The position numbers and the translations under genes are program-made. 64,000 bases of DNA. It comes from an uncultured Lachnospiraceae bacterium. GTDB taxonomy: Bacteria > Bacillota > Clostridia > Lachnospirales > Lachnospiraceae. Of this stretch, positions 45,499 to 54,003 are shown piece after piece (position 1 is the stretch's first letter; every line of letters begins with the position of its first letter). The notes beneath the pieces are model-generated. The model searched no databases, had not been told where the DNA came from, and saw nothing but the letters and a program-made list of their open reading frames with translations. The stretch lies in assembly GCA_946182825.1 (NCBI GenBank), contig CAMGZH010000001.1:62001-126000 (forward strand), read 5' to 3'.

Positions 45499-45531
45499 AG
45501 GACACTATGGAAATATGTAGTGTCCTTTTTT
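45499..45531 (+). terminator. terminator after the orphan gene
   Basis: AGGACACTA (45499-45507) pairs perfectly with TAGTGTCCT (45518-45526), followed by TTTTTT. Confidence 0.9.
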
Positions 45532-45566
45532 CGTTGGAAATAGCATTTTTGTGGGTGAGTGATGAA

Positions 45567-45605
45567 AATTCATCTTTATGTCAAAAAATCAACAAGTGTA
45601 TTTTA
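45567..45605. repeat. 39-bp direct repeat, copy B
   Basis: Second copy of the 44441 repeat, 34 of 39 identical. It lies 46 bp upstream of the TATAAT assigned to the OPT transporter. Confidence 0.7.
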
Positions 45606-45647
45606 TACCTATTATGGTGAATCTACTGTCTCTCTCTGGCGGACATG

Positions 45648-45656
45648 TGTTATAAT
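45648..45656 (+). promoter_or_regulatory. extended -10 promoter for the OPT transporter gene
   Basis: TGT-TATAAT (45648-45656) is an extended -10; no good -35 is visible. The leader to 45840 is about 180 nt and otherwise shows nothing I recognise. Confidence 0.45.
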
Positions 45657-45839
45657 ACCGAATCGTGTGATACCGTGGTATGTTACCCTATAACTTTAAC
45701 GCGACGCATCGGCGATTGAATGACGTGCATTGCTTGTGGAGGATAGGTGAAAATAATTCAACTGTCGACTTTTGCTGGAGAGTAGGTTCTCATGCATGGT
45801 ATCGGAAGTTTATAAATGATAGTAAGTGAGGGAAATAAG

Positions 45840-47759
45840 ATGAATGAAAAAAAAGAATTCAAGCCATACATCCCTGCTGAGAAGATCGTGCCGGAGATGA
45901 CGGTGGTTGCTGTTGTTTTTGGTATTTTTCTTGCAGTTGTATTTGGCGCAGCCAATGCGTACCTCGGTCTTCGTGTTGGTATGACAGTATCTGCTTCTAT
46001 TCCGGCGGCAGTACTTTCCATGGGATTTATCAGACTGATTCTTAAGAGAGAATCCATTCTCGAGAACAATCTGGTACAGACCATCGGTTCAGCCGGAGAG
46101 TCGCTGGCAGCCGGTGCCATTTTCACATTACCGGCCATCTTCCTTTGGGCAAAAGAGGGTAAGATGGATAAGCCCGGCATTTTTGAGATCGCTATCATCA
46201 CAATTATCGCCGGTGTACTGGGAATCCTGTTCATGGTTCCCCTTCGTAATGCTTTGATTGTTAAGGAGCACGGAGTACTCCCTTATCCGGAGGGACAGGC
46301 CTGTGCTGAGGTCCTTCTTGCTGGTGAAGAGGGTGGAGAAGAAGCGAAAATCGTATTCTCCGGACTTGGAATTGCAGCAGCGGTCAAGTTCTTCTTAGAC
46401 GGCCTGAAGATTTTTCCGTCTGAGATCAATACTCCGGAGCGGGGAATCGGAAGCTTTAAGGGTGAGATGGGAACCCAGATCTATCCTGCGGTATTCTCTG
46501 TTGGATACATCTGCGGACCGAAGATCTCCTCCTACATGTTTGCCGGTGGAATCGTGGCATGGCTTGTGATTATGCCACTTATTGCTCTTTTCGGGGCTGA
46601 TGTGGTAATGTATCCTGCAACGGATACCATTTCTACAATTATCAGTGAAAGCGGACTTGGTGGAATCTGGGGAAGTTACATTCGTTATATCGGAGCCGGT
46701 GCTCTTGCGGCCGGTGGTATTATCTCCCTGATCAAGTCACTTCCTATGATCGTGTCTACCTTCCGTGATTCCATGAAGGATCTGGCCGGAGGACAGGGGG
46801 GAAGTACCCTTCGTACCGATAAGAACCTGAGCATGAAGACGGTTGTTATCGCAATCGCTGTTTTGATCGTTGTTATCGCAGCTCTGCCACAGATTCCTGT
46901 GGGACCATTCGGAGCGATCCTGATTACTTTGTTTGGTTTCTTCTTTGCAGCAGTTTCTTCACGAATGGTAGGTCTGGTAGGATCTTCCAATAACCCGGTA
47001 TCCGGTATGGCCATTGCCACTGTATTATTCTCCACAATTCTTCTGAAGGTGACCGGAACAGACGGTGTACCCGGAATGAAGGCAGCCATTGCCATTGGTA
47101 CCGTAATCTGTGTAATTGCCGCCATTGCAGGTGACACATCCCAGGATTTAAAGACAGGATTTTTGGTTGGTGCGACTCCTATGAAGCAGCAGATCGGTGA
47201 GATCATCGGTGTTGTTTTCTCAGGTGCAGCCATTGGATTTGTACTGTATCTTTTAGATAATGCCTATGGCTACGGAACCAAAGAGATCGGTGCGCCTCAG
47301 GCAACCCTTATGAAGATGATCATCGAGGGCGTTATGGGAGGTAAGCTTCCATGGAACCTGGTTATTATCGGTGCTGTTCTTGCCGTCGTTGTAGAGGTCC
47401 TTGGAATCCCTGTTCTTCCTTTTGCTATCGGTGTTTATCTCCCGGTACAGCTTTCTGCATGCATTATGGTGGGCGGAATTGTCCGCTGGTACTTTGATCG
47501 TAAGAAGTACAAGGATGAGCAGGAGAAGACAAAGACGGTCAACCGTGGAATCCTGTTCTGTTCCGGTATGATCGCAGGTGAAGGCCTGGTAGGAATCCTT
47601 CTTGCTCTGCTTGCTATTGCAGGTGTAACAAAGGCAATTGATTTCAGCGGTATTTTTGCAGGTAACCTTCTGGTATCCTTACTGGGATCTGCAGTTGTAT
47701 TCGCTTTCGTAATTCTTATCACAGCAAAGTTTACTGCCGGTAAGAAGCATAAGGCTTAA
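45840..47759 (+). CDS. OPT family oligopeptide transporter
   Basis: Secondary transporter of the oligopeptide transporter superfamily. 639 aa from the ATG at 45840 (MNEKKEFKPYIPAEKIVPEMT) with GAGGG upstream; about 15 hydrophobic segments. Typical segments are EMTVVAVVFGIFLAVVFGAANAYLGLRVGMTVSASIPAAVL, PYPEGQACAEVL, GGSLL-like gly-rich loops and GAPQATLMKMIIEGVM. Substrates of bacterial OPT proteins are mostly unproven (peptides or metal-peptide complexes). A PqqD-type gene starts 4 bp after its stop, so the two are co-transcribed. Confidence 0.93.
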   Translation: MNEKKEFKPYIPAEKIVPEMTVVAVVFGIFLAVVFGAANAYLGLRVGMTVSASIPAAVLSMGFIRLILKRESILENNLVQTIGSAGESLAAGAIFTLPAIFLWAKEGKMDKPGIFEIAIITIIAGVLGILFMVPLRNALIVKEHGVLPYPEGQACAEVLLAGEEGGEEAKIVFSGLGIAAAVKFFLDGLKIFPSEINTPERGIGSFKGEMGTQIYPAVFSVGYICGPKISSYMFAGGIVAWLVIMPLIALFGADVVMYPATDTISTIISESGLGGIWGSYIRYIGAGALAAGGIISLIKSLPMIVSTFRDSMKDLAGGQGGSTLRTDKNLSMKTVVIAIAVLIVVIAALPQIPVGPFGAILITLFGFFFAAVSSRMVGLVGSSNNPVSGMAIATVLFSTILLKVTGTDGVPGMKAAIAIGTVICVIAAIAGDTSQDLKTGFLVGATPMKQQIGEIIGVVFSGAAIGFVLYLLDNAYGYGTKEIGAPQATLMKMIIEGVMGGKLPWNLVIIGAVLAVVVEVLGIPVLPFAIGVYLPVQLSACIMVGGIVRWYFDRKKYKDEQEKTKTVNRGILFCSGMIAGEGLVGILLALLAIAGVTKAIDFSGIFAGNLLVSLLGSAVVFAFVILITAKFTAGKKHKA

Positions 47760-47763
47760 GAAG

Positions 47764-48138
47764 ATGAAAAGAAAAAAGCGTTTATCAAAAAATGAGGCAC
47801 TGGCCTTATATAAGACATATGTTCCGGTGGTGTCGGAAAAGATCCACCACTGGGACACAGACAACGAGGGGAAGGTAACGTTGTTTGTTGAGAACAAAGG
47901 CATTATGAATTCCATCATGCAAAAGATCGCCAAAAAACCGAAAGTTTCCCAGATTCATCTGGATGAGACGGGAAGCTTTATCTGGCAACGGATTGATGGA
48001 ATGACCAATATTGAGACCATTGCAGAAGCGGTGGAGGAGCATTTTGGAGAGAACGCCCATCCGTTGTACGAACGCTTGCTGAAATTTTTTGAAATCGTAG
48101 AAAGTTATGATTTCATCCTATGGAAAAAGCCTGTCTAG
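47764..48138 (+). CDS. PqqD family protein
   Basis: 124 aa. PqqD proteins fold as winged-helix RiPP recognition elements that hold a precursor peptide for a radical SAM enzyme. The conserved part is SQIHLDETGSFIWQRIDGMTNIETIAEAVEEHFG, followed by a helix LYERLLKFFEIVESYDFI. An N-terminal extension of about 45 residues is present. No radical SAM enzyme or precursor peptide is seen nearby, so a role with the adjacent OPT transporter is likely but undefined. Confidence 0.82.
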   Translation: MKRKKRLSKNEALALYKTYVPVVSEKIHHWDTDNEGKVTLFVENKGIMNSIMQKIAKKPKVSQIHLDETGSFIWQRIDGMTNIETIAEAVEEHFGENAHPLYERLLKFFEIVESYDFILWKKPV

Positions 48139-48157
48139 GCAATGCCCATTATATGAA

Positions 48158-48197
48158 AAGGAGCCATGGAATACGTTATTCCATGGCTCCTTCTCTA
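48158..48197. terminator. terminator after the PqqD gene, possibly bidirectional
   Basis: AAGGAGCCATGGAATA (48158-48173) pairs perfectly with TATTCCATGGCTCCTT (48177-48192). T-tracts are short on both strands (TTCTCT and TTTTC). Confidence 0.8.
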
Positions 48198-48225
48198 TAT
48201 AGGAAGAATTTGAAAAACACAGCCC

Positions 48226-49125
48226 CTACAAGGAATCAGGGCTTTTGGCAACATCTCCAATATAACGCAACGCCCGGGCTTTCATGGTAGAACCCTTCAG
48301 ACGGCCGGCACTGGCAGATTTGGCGACAGAACGGAGGAACTGCTCTTTCATGAACAGTCGTCGATCCGGAAGAAGTCCTTCCTTCGGATGAAGGTAATCG
48401 GCCTTCTCCAGAAACAGATTCCGGAATTCGCTGCTTCCGGCGATCACATGCCGGTAAAAATCACAGCTTCTTCGATCGAGTCCCTGGCTGTCAATGAGTT
48501 CGGTTGCGATATAGGTGGCAAGAATATTGAAGACCACAGCCTTCAGGATAAAGCGTTCCTTATCCTGTATATCATCGTAGTGGACCTCGTAATCCTGCGG
48601 TTTCGTATCCAGAAAATATTCCCGGATCAAATCACTTTTAGCGAGGTGGATCAAAAACATCTCGGGGTAGATACCAAGGGCATCCTGATCCAGGTCCATC
48701 TGTTCTACAGCAAAATCGATCAGCATTCCTCTCTGAGGTAAGGCAGCGACGGAATGAGCCAGCTGGCTGCGCTCCGCCATGCGTTCAGAGCAGGCGAGGT
48801 GAAAACGTCCTGTCTTCTGTGATGAAAGATAGCTGATGCCGGCATCAGCGATGGAAGAAAAATGCATCGTCAAAAGAGAGGATCTCTCATCTGCAACTTG
48901 GCAGGAGGACCTGCCGGCGTCCCGGATACCGGTGACAGTGACATAGGCGCTGCGAAGGCATCGTCCGATGGTGTCCCACTCTCTGGAGGATCGAATCAGT
49001 CCCTTATCCATGGTGTAATCCCTGTAGATCATGGTGTCATCCTTAAGCATATGTAAAAGAGCCTGTTCCTTGGCGAGATGCAGGTCCTTTGATTCAGTTG
49101 TTGTAAGGATAGCTTCACCTGTCAT
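48226..49125 (-). CDS. hypothetical protein
   Basis: 299 aa, no signal peptide or clear membrane segment, mostly helical by composition. Not recognised. Visible stretches: EWDTIGRCLRSAYVTVTGIRD, MHFSSIADAGISYLSS, a central acidic part DYEVHYDDIQDKERFILKAVV, and a basic C-terminus (AGRLKGSTMKARALRYIGD). The next gene upstream on the same strand, a membrane protein, ends 75 bp away, so the two may form a small operon. No motif points to an enzyme. Confidence 0.7.
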   Translation of the reverse strand: MTGEAILTTTESKDLHLAKEQALLHMLKDDTMIYRDYTMDKGLIRSSREWDTIGRCLRSAYVTVTGIRDAGRSSCQVADERSSLLTMHFSSIADAGISYLSSQKTGRFHLACSERMAERSQLAHSVAALPQRGMLIDFAVEQMDLDQDALGIYPEMFLIHLAKSDLIREYFLDTKPQDYEVHYDDIQDKERFILKAVVFNILATYIATELIDSQGLDRRSCDFYRHVIAGSSEFRNLFLEKADYLHPKEGLLPDRRLFMKEQFLRSVAKSASAGRLKGSTMKARALRYIGDVAKSPDSL

Positions 49126-49199
49126 AGAATTACCCCGTTTGCATAAGGTAAGGCTGTTAGTGATGATGCCATTATACTGTGGAGTTGGTCACAAAATGG

Positions 49200-49982
49200 T
49201 TACAGCTTTATAATAATATTCCTTAATAATTTTGTCCGATTGATGATAAAGATCCAGGCCAATAGGTACAGATGCCCCAGGAATAGATTGAACACCACGC
49301 CGTTCCGATGGAGGAGATAACCGCTGCCAAAACCGAAGCGGGCGATGAGGCCGGTGCACATGAGCGCAAGAGCCAAAAGAGGCAAACTGTCAAAGGCATT
49401 TTTCATTGCGGCCTTAAAGTCCTTCATGGATGCGTCAAAGTAGATGAAGCGGCCGATGATCAGGGTGATAAAATACATAATGATGGAGTCGTAGTTACTG
49501 TCCACATAGATGTATTTTATGTATAAAAAGATCACCATCATATAGATCATTCCAATGAGGCGCATGGCGGCGCGGTCGCCGGGACGCAGGTATTTCAGCG
49601 GAATAATGTGGTTGTCCATCCAGGAGTTGAGAGTGACGGACATAAGGATGAAAGCCAAAAGCAGGATGCCGTTATACTTTTCCCAGGACTGCTGCAGGGT
49701 GGCGCTGTTGACTCCAAAGTAACTGAACATAAAGTACAGCGCAACAAAGAGCAGGATAAAGGTAGCGGAGAAGATCAGTTCAAAGAGCCGCTCGGAAAGA
49801 TTCAGGATCTCAAGTTTTGCAAATTGTACCTGTTCCTCCCGGGTCTTGTATTTTTTCCCCATTAGGCAGGAGACAAGAACGATGAGCCCAAGGGAGAGGG
49901 CAATGGAACCAAAGCCCACAAGGAGCATAAGCAAAATCCCTCGGGGGGAACCATACTGAGTTACAAATTCTGTTGATGTCAT
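49200..49982 (-). CDS. multi-pass membrane protein of unknown function
   Basis: 260 aa from the ATG at 49982, with AGAGGTG 6 bp upstream. About six hydrophobic segments: ILLMLLVGFGSIALSLGLIVLV, LIFSATFILLFVALYFMF, GILLLAFILMSVTL, LIGMIYMMVIFLYIKYIYV, IIMYFITLIIGRFIYF, and LFLGHLYLLAWIFII. A cytoplasmic charged loop (KKYKTREEQVQFAKLEILNL) follows the first helix. No transporter or enzyme signature was recognised. Confidence 0.75.
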   Translation of the reverse strand: MTSTEFVTQYGSPRGILLMLLVGFGSIALSLGLIVLVSCLMGKKYKTREEQVQFAKLEILNLSERLFELIFSATFILLFVALYFMFSYFGVNSATLQQSWEKYNGILLLAFILMSVTLNSWMDNHIIPLKYLRPGDRAAMRLIGMIYMMVIFLYIKYIYVDSNYDSIIMYFITLIIGRFIYFDASMKDFKAAMKNAFDSLPLLALALMCTGLIARFGFGSGYLLHRNGVVFNLFLGHLYLLAWIFIINRTKLLRNIIIKL

Positions 49983-50065
49983 GATATACACCTCTGTTTT
50001 CTTTTTTTGTGGGGGACCACGAAATGGAAGTGTAGCATACTTTTATGAAGATTTTGTGTTTTTTG

Positions 50066-50104
50066 GAAAAAAACAAGGCGCCCGGAATGGCATTTCCGGG
50101 CGCC
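50066..50104 (-). terminator. terminator of the FeoB-associated gene
   Basis: On the minus strand GGCGCCCGGAA (50104-50094) pairs perfectly with TTCCGGGCGCC (50087-50077), followed by TTGTTTTTTT. Confidence 0.88.
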
Positions 50105-50161
50105 TGCTTGCATAAAAAGTATTGTATAGAGAGTATGTGTGTTGGAAGCTGCAAATGAAAT

Positions 50162-50353
50162 CTAATGCTTTAGTCTTGCCTGTCTGCGCTTTACCTCTTC
50201 TTCCGAAAGATTTGTGTGTGAGCAACTTCCGGAACAACCGGCACAGTTATAACCACAGGAGCTTCCGCCATGACGCCGATCCAGATAGATCTTGCGGATG
50301 GACAAAGCTGCTAAAATAGCAATGACAAAAAGAATTATAACATTAGCGATCAT
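50162..50353 (-). CDS. FeoB-associated Cys-rich membrane protein
   Basis: 63 aa from the ATG at 50353 (MIANVIILFVIAILAALSI) after GTGAGG. One N-terminal membrane helix, then a cytoplasmic Cys-rich segment, SSCGYNCAGCSGSCSHT, the pattern of the small proteins found with the ferrous iron transporter FeoB. Neither feoA nor feoB is in the window on either side, so this copy is an orphan. A promoter and a possible metal-regulator palindrome lie upstream. Confidence 0.82.
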   Translation of the reverse strand: MIANVIILFVIAILAALSIRKIYLDRRHGGSSCGYNCAGCSGSCSHTNLSEEEVKRRQARLKH

Positions 50354-50436
50354 ATTAGCCTCACTTTCCAAGCCAAGGAAGGAGGGAACAAGACTGTGTG
50401 AGCCGTCTTGCCATTCATTTCCTTTGCTCGAGAAAG

Positions 50437-50465
50437 ATAATAGCATGGACTGTTGGACTTGTCAA
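50437..50465 (-). promoter_or_regulatory. promoter of the FeoB-associated gene
   Basis: On the minus strand TTGACA (50465-50460), 17-bp spacer, TATTAT (50442-50437). Confidence 0.7.
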
Positions 50466-50472
50466 CAACTAA

Positions 50473-50486
50473 TTAGTCATGTCTAA
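50473..50486. promoter_or_regulatory. palindrome resembling a DtxR/IdeR-type operator
   Basis: TTAGTCATGTCTAA with flanking ACTAA...ACTAA, between the two divergent promoters (FeoB-associated gene and valS T-box). The TTAG-N6-CTAA symmetry resembles iron/manganese-dependent DtxR-family sites. Assignment is by pattern only. Confidence 0.4.
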
Positions 50487-50501
50487 CTAAAAAATCAAAC
50501 C

Positions 50502-50530
50502 TTGCCAATTATTGGGGCAGGAGATATAAT
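50502..50530 (+). promoter_or_regulatory. sigma-A promoter for the valS T-box leader
   Basis: TTGCCA (50502-50507), 17-bp spacer, TATAAT (50525-50530). Confidence 0.75.
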
Positions 50531-50536
50531 AAGGAC

Positions 50537-50809
50537 TAGTTATGCAAAGGCAAGGATGAAGAGGAGTACCTGCAAAGGCGGGCCAAGAGAGGATGACTCA
50601 TGGGCTGGAAGGTCATCTGCACAGGCAGGCAGGGAAGGTAGCTTCGGAGCCGGAGAGACCAGGGCTTATATGCGGCAGTTGATGCGGCCATATAAGAAGT
50701 AAGTTCTCCCGTCACGTCCACGTTACGGATAAGATGAGGATCGTCACAGGTGGTACCGCATGATTTGATAATTGTGCCCTGTACAGTTTGGCTGTACAGG
50801 GCTTTTTTT
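50537..50809 (+). ncRNA. T-box riboswitch (tRNA-Val sensing) upstream of valS
   Basis: Leader RNA that senses uncharged tRNA and controls read-through. Stem I features: GATGAAGAGGAGTA near the start, AGAGAGGATGACTCATGGGCTGGAAGGTCATC, and GGAAGGTAGCTTCGGAGCC, where GTA (50638-50640) is a candidate valine specifier. A stem CTTATATG/CATATAAG lies at 50665-50696. The T-box sequence GGTGGTACCGC is at 50749-50759 (TGGT would pair with ACCA, fitting the discriminator A of tRNA-Val), followed by the terminator GCCCTGTACAG/CTGTACAGGGC (50776-50802) and seven T residues. Confidence 0.92.
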
Positions 50810-50937
50810 ATCTCAGTCGGGGTTCTGATCTCCGACCAGATAGACGTTCCGCGAGGATACGCGGGAATTTGCATACGAAATCTGTCAGCCGGGCGCGAGA
50901 CGACAGATCGCTGACCAAGGGAAGCGATCAACTATGC
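50808..50937. repeat. dispersed intergenic hairpin repeat, copy 3, between T-box and valS
   Basis: Starts at the T-box terminator T-tract. First hairpin ATCTCAGTCGG...CCGACCAGAT; second block TCCGCG-AGGATA-CGCGGGA; then TTTGCATACGAAAT, as in copy 1, and ATCTGTC...GACAGAT around CCGGGCGCG. It fills the whole leader between terminator and ribosome site, so it is transcribed in every valS mRNA. Confidence 0.6.
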
Positions 50938-50951
50938 TAGGAGGAAACAAC

Positions 50952-53594
50952 ATGCAGTTAGCAAAGACTTATGATCCAAAGGAAATTGAGGATCGACTTT
51001 ATCAGAAGTGGGAAGATAACGGATACTTCCATGCACAGGTTGACCGGGACAAGAAACCTTTTACCATTGTGATGCCACCACCAAACATTACCGGTAAGCT
51101 TCATATGGGACATGCCCTTGATAATACCATGCAGGATATTCTGATCCGATACAAGAGAATGCAGGGTTATGAGGCACTTTGGCAGCCGGGTACCGACCAT
51201 GCGGCAATTGCCACAGAGGTTAAGGTTACCAATATGCTCAAGGATAAGGGCATCGATAAGAGAGAGATCGGCCGTGAGGAGTTCTTAAAGCATTGCTGGG
51301 AGTGGAGAGATGAGTACGGACGTACCATTATTAATCAGCTGAAGAAGCTGGGAAGTTCTGCTGACTGGGAGAGAGAACGCTTTACAATGGACGAGGGCTG
51401 CTCCAATGCAGTAGAAGAGGTTTTCGTTCGTTTATACGAGAAGGGATACATCTACAAGGGAAGCCGTATCATCAACTGGTGTCCGGTTTGTCAGACATCT
51501 CTTTCCGATGCGGAGGTTGAGCATGAGGATCAGGACGGATTCTTCTGGCATATCAACTATCCAATCGTTGGTGAAGAGGGAAGATTCGTAGAGATCGCAA
51601 CCACCCGTCCGGAGACTCTGCTGGGAGATACTGCCGTAGCGGTTAATCCGGAGGATGAGAGATATAAGGATATCATCGGTAAGGAACTGGCACTTCCGTT
51701 GACAGACAGAACCATTCCGGTGATTGCGGATTCTTACGTTGATAAGGAATTCGGTACCGGTTGCGTTAAGATCACACCGGCCCATGACCCGAACGACTTT
51801 GAGGTTGGAAAGCGTCATGACCTTGAGGAGATCAACATCTTAAATGATGATGCAACCATGAACAGTAAGTGTGGCAAGTATGCGGGCATGGATCGTTACG
51901 AGGCACGTAAGGCAATGGTAAAAGATCTTGAGGATCTTGGCCTTCTGGTAAAGGTCGTTCCTCACAGCCATGCCGTTGGTACCCACGATCGCTGTCATAC
52001 AACCGTAGAGCCGATGGTTAAGCCTCAGTGGTTCGTTCGTATGAAGGAGATGGGAAAGGCTGCCCTGGATGCGCTGCATAACGGCGATCTGACCTTTGTA
52101 CCGGAGAATTACGGCAAGACTTACGAGCACTGGCTCAGTGATATCAAGGACTGGTGTATTTCCCGTCAGCTGTGGTGGGGACACAGAATGCCGGTATATT
52201 ACTGTGATGCGTGCGGCGAGTTTGTTGTACAGCGAGGAGGTGCTCCGGATGTTTGTCCGAAGTGCGGCGGCACACATTTTACACAGGAAAGCGATACCCT
52301 GGATACCTGGTTCTCATCTGCTTTATGGCCTTTCTCAACCTTAGGCTGGCCGGAGAAGACACCGGAGCTGGATTATTTCTATCCGACCGATGTTCTTGTA
52401 ACCGGATACGATATCATCTTCTTCTGGGTTATCCGAATGATGTTCTCCGGAATCGAGCAGACTGGCAAGTCTCCGTTCCACCATGTACTGATTCACGGTT
52501 TGGTACGTGATGACAAGGGACGTAAGATGAGTAAGTCTTTAGGTAACGGTATCGATCCGTTAGAGGTGATCGACCAGTACGGTGCAGACGCTCTTCGTCT
52601 GACACTTATGACAGGAAATGCACCGGGTAACGACATGCGTTTCTATATGGAGCGTGTGGAGAACAGCCGTAATTTCGCCAATAAGATTTGGAATGCGTCA
52701 AGATTCATTCAGATGAACCTTGAGGGATTTGAGCTGACCAAGCCGGCGGATGAGGATCTTAAGACAGAGGATCGCTGGATCATTTCTCTTGTTAACACAC
52801 TTGCAAAAGATGTAACAGAGAATATGGATAAGTACGAACTTGGAATCGCAGTTTCAAAGGTATACGATTTCATCTGGGAAGAGTTCTGTGACTGGTACAT
52901 TGAGATCGTTAAGCCTCGTATGTACAACCGGGATGAGGATAAGGTATCTGCCAATGCGGCACTTTACACATTAAAGACGGTTCTTTCCGATGCCTTAAAG
53001 CTGTTGCATCCGTTTATGCCGTTTATTACAGAGGAGATCTTCTGCTCCTTGAATCCGGATGCTCCATCCATCATGATCTCACAGTGGCCGGAGTACCACG
53101 AGGATAAGAAGAATATGGAGGCTGAGAACATCCTGACCCGTGCGAAGGATCTCGTTCGCGGTATGCGTACCGTTCGTAAGGATATGAATGTACCGCCATC
53201 CAAGAAGGCGGCTCTGATCATCACATCTTCCGATGAGAAGGTACGGAAGCTTTTTGCAGAAAATACCGGAATCTACGCTGGCCTTGCAGGTGCAAGTGAA
53301 GTAAAGGTTCAGGAAGGAACCGAGGGTGTCGATGAGACTGCCGTTTCCTTCATTATTCCGGATACCACGGTTTATATTCCACTCAATGAGCTGGTTGATA
53401 TGGAGAAGGAGAAGGAGCGTCTTCTGAAAGAGAAGAAGCGTCTGGAGGGCGAGCTGAAGAGAAGCCGTGCGATGCTTTCGAATGAGAAGTTCCTTTCCAA
53501 GGCACCGGAGGCAAAGGTCAATGAGGAAAAGGAAAAGCTTGCACAGTATGAACAGATGATGGCGGACGTAAGTGCTCGTCTGGAGCAGATGTAA
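50952..53594 (+). CDS. valS: valyl-tRNA synthetase
   Basis: Class I aminoacyl-tRNA synthetase charging tRNA-Val. The ATG at 50952 after AGGAGG gives 880 aa. HIGH-type motif in PPPNITGKLHMGHALDNT, KMSKS in GRKMSKSLGNGIDP, editing (CP1) domain with TTRPETLLGDTAVAVNPED and GTGCVKITPAHDPNDFEVG, a zinc-binding pair CDACGEF...CPKCGG, anticodon-binding domain and the C-terminal coiled-coil arm (MEKEKERLLKEKKRLEGELK). Expression is controlled by the upstream T-box. One-base overlap with cdd (TAATG). Confidence 0.98.
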   Translation: MQLAKTYDPKEIEDRLYQKWEDNGYFHAQVDRDKKPFTIVMPPPNITGKLHMGHALDNTMQDILIRYKRMQGYEALWQPGTDHAAIATEVKVTNMLKDKGIDKREIGREEFLKHCWEWRDEYGRTIINQLKKLGSSADWERERFTMDEGCSNAVEEVFVRLYEKGYIYKGSRIINWCPVCQTSLSDAEVEHEDQDGFFWHINYPIVGEEGRFVEIATTRPETLLGDTAVAVNPEDERYKDIIGKELALPLTDRTIPVIADSYVDKEFGTGCVKITPAHDPNDFEVGKRHDLEEINILNDDATMNSKCGKYAGMDRYEARKAMVKDLEDLGLLVKVVPHSHAVGTHDRCHTTVEPMVKPQWFVRMKEMGKAALDALHNGDLTFVPENYGKTYEHWLSDIKDWCISRQLWWGHRMPVYYCDACGEFVVQRGGAPDVCPKCGGTHFTQESDTLDTWFSSALWPFSTLGWPEKTPELDYFYPTDVLVTGYDIIFFWVIRMMFSGIEQTGKSPFHHVLIHGLVRDDKGRKMSKSLGNGIDPLEVIDQYGADALRLTLMTGNAPGNDMRFYMERVENSRNFANKIWNASRFIQMNLEGFELTKPADEDLKTEDRWIISLVNTLAKDVTENMDKYELGIAVSKVYDFIWEEFCDWYIEIVKPRMYNRDEDKVSANAALYTLKTVLSDALKLLHPFMPFITEEIFCSLNPDAPSIMISQWPEYHEDKKNMEAENILTRAKDLVRGMRTVRKDMNVPPSKKAALIITSSDEKVRKLFAENTGIYAGLAGASEVKVQEGTEGVDETAVSFIIPDTTVYIPLNELVDMEKEKERLLKEKKRLEGELKRSRAMLSNEKFLSKAPEAKVNEEKEKLAQYEQMMADVSARLEQM

Positions 53595-53998
53595 TGACAG
53601 ATTTAGAACTTTGCAGACTTGCCCACAAAGCGATGGAAAAGGCGTATGTTCCCTACTCGGGCTTCCGGGTGGGGGCTGCCCTTTTGACGGCAAACGGGAA
53701 AGTCTATACCGGATGTAATATTGAAAATGCTAGCTATGGTGCGACCAACTGCGCGGAGCGGACAGCGATCTTCAAGGCTGTCAGCGAGGGAGAACGAGAC
53801 TTCCTGGCCATTGCTATCACAGGCGGTCAGGATGGAGACGATACGTCGGCCTGTCCACCTTGCGGTATCTGCCGACAGGTCATGAGCGAGTTCTGTGACA
53901 AGGATTTTCGGATCCTTCTGGGAAAGGAACATGGAACAAGCTATGATGCATACACCTTAGAGCAGCTGTTGCCAGCCGGCTTTGTGCTGGAGAAGTGA
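53594..53998 (+). CDS. cdd: cytidine deaminase
   Basis: Zinc enzyme converting cytidine to uridine (and deoxycytidine to deoxyuridine), pyrimidine salvage. 134 aa, the homotetrameric type. VPYSGFRVGAAL at the start, zinc site NCAERTAIFKAV (Cys and catalytic Glu) and PPCGICRQVMSEF (two zinc Cys). Coupled to valS by a one-base overlap; no biochemical link to valine is known, so the pairing probably only shares expression. Confidence 0.96.
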   Translation: MTDLELCRLAHKAMEKAYVPYSGFRVGAALLTANGKVYTGCNIENASYGATNCAERTAIFKAVSEGERDFLAIAITGGQDGDDTSACPPCGICRQVMSEFCDKDFRILLGKEHGTSYDAYTLEQLLPAGFVLEK

Positions 53999-54003
53999 GG
54001 CGA

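Noticed and set aside
44494..45772. Second shared motif AACWGTCGACWTT at 44494 and 45760
   Set aside because: Short, partly palindromic, and at very different distances from the 39-bp repeat copies; may be chance.
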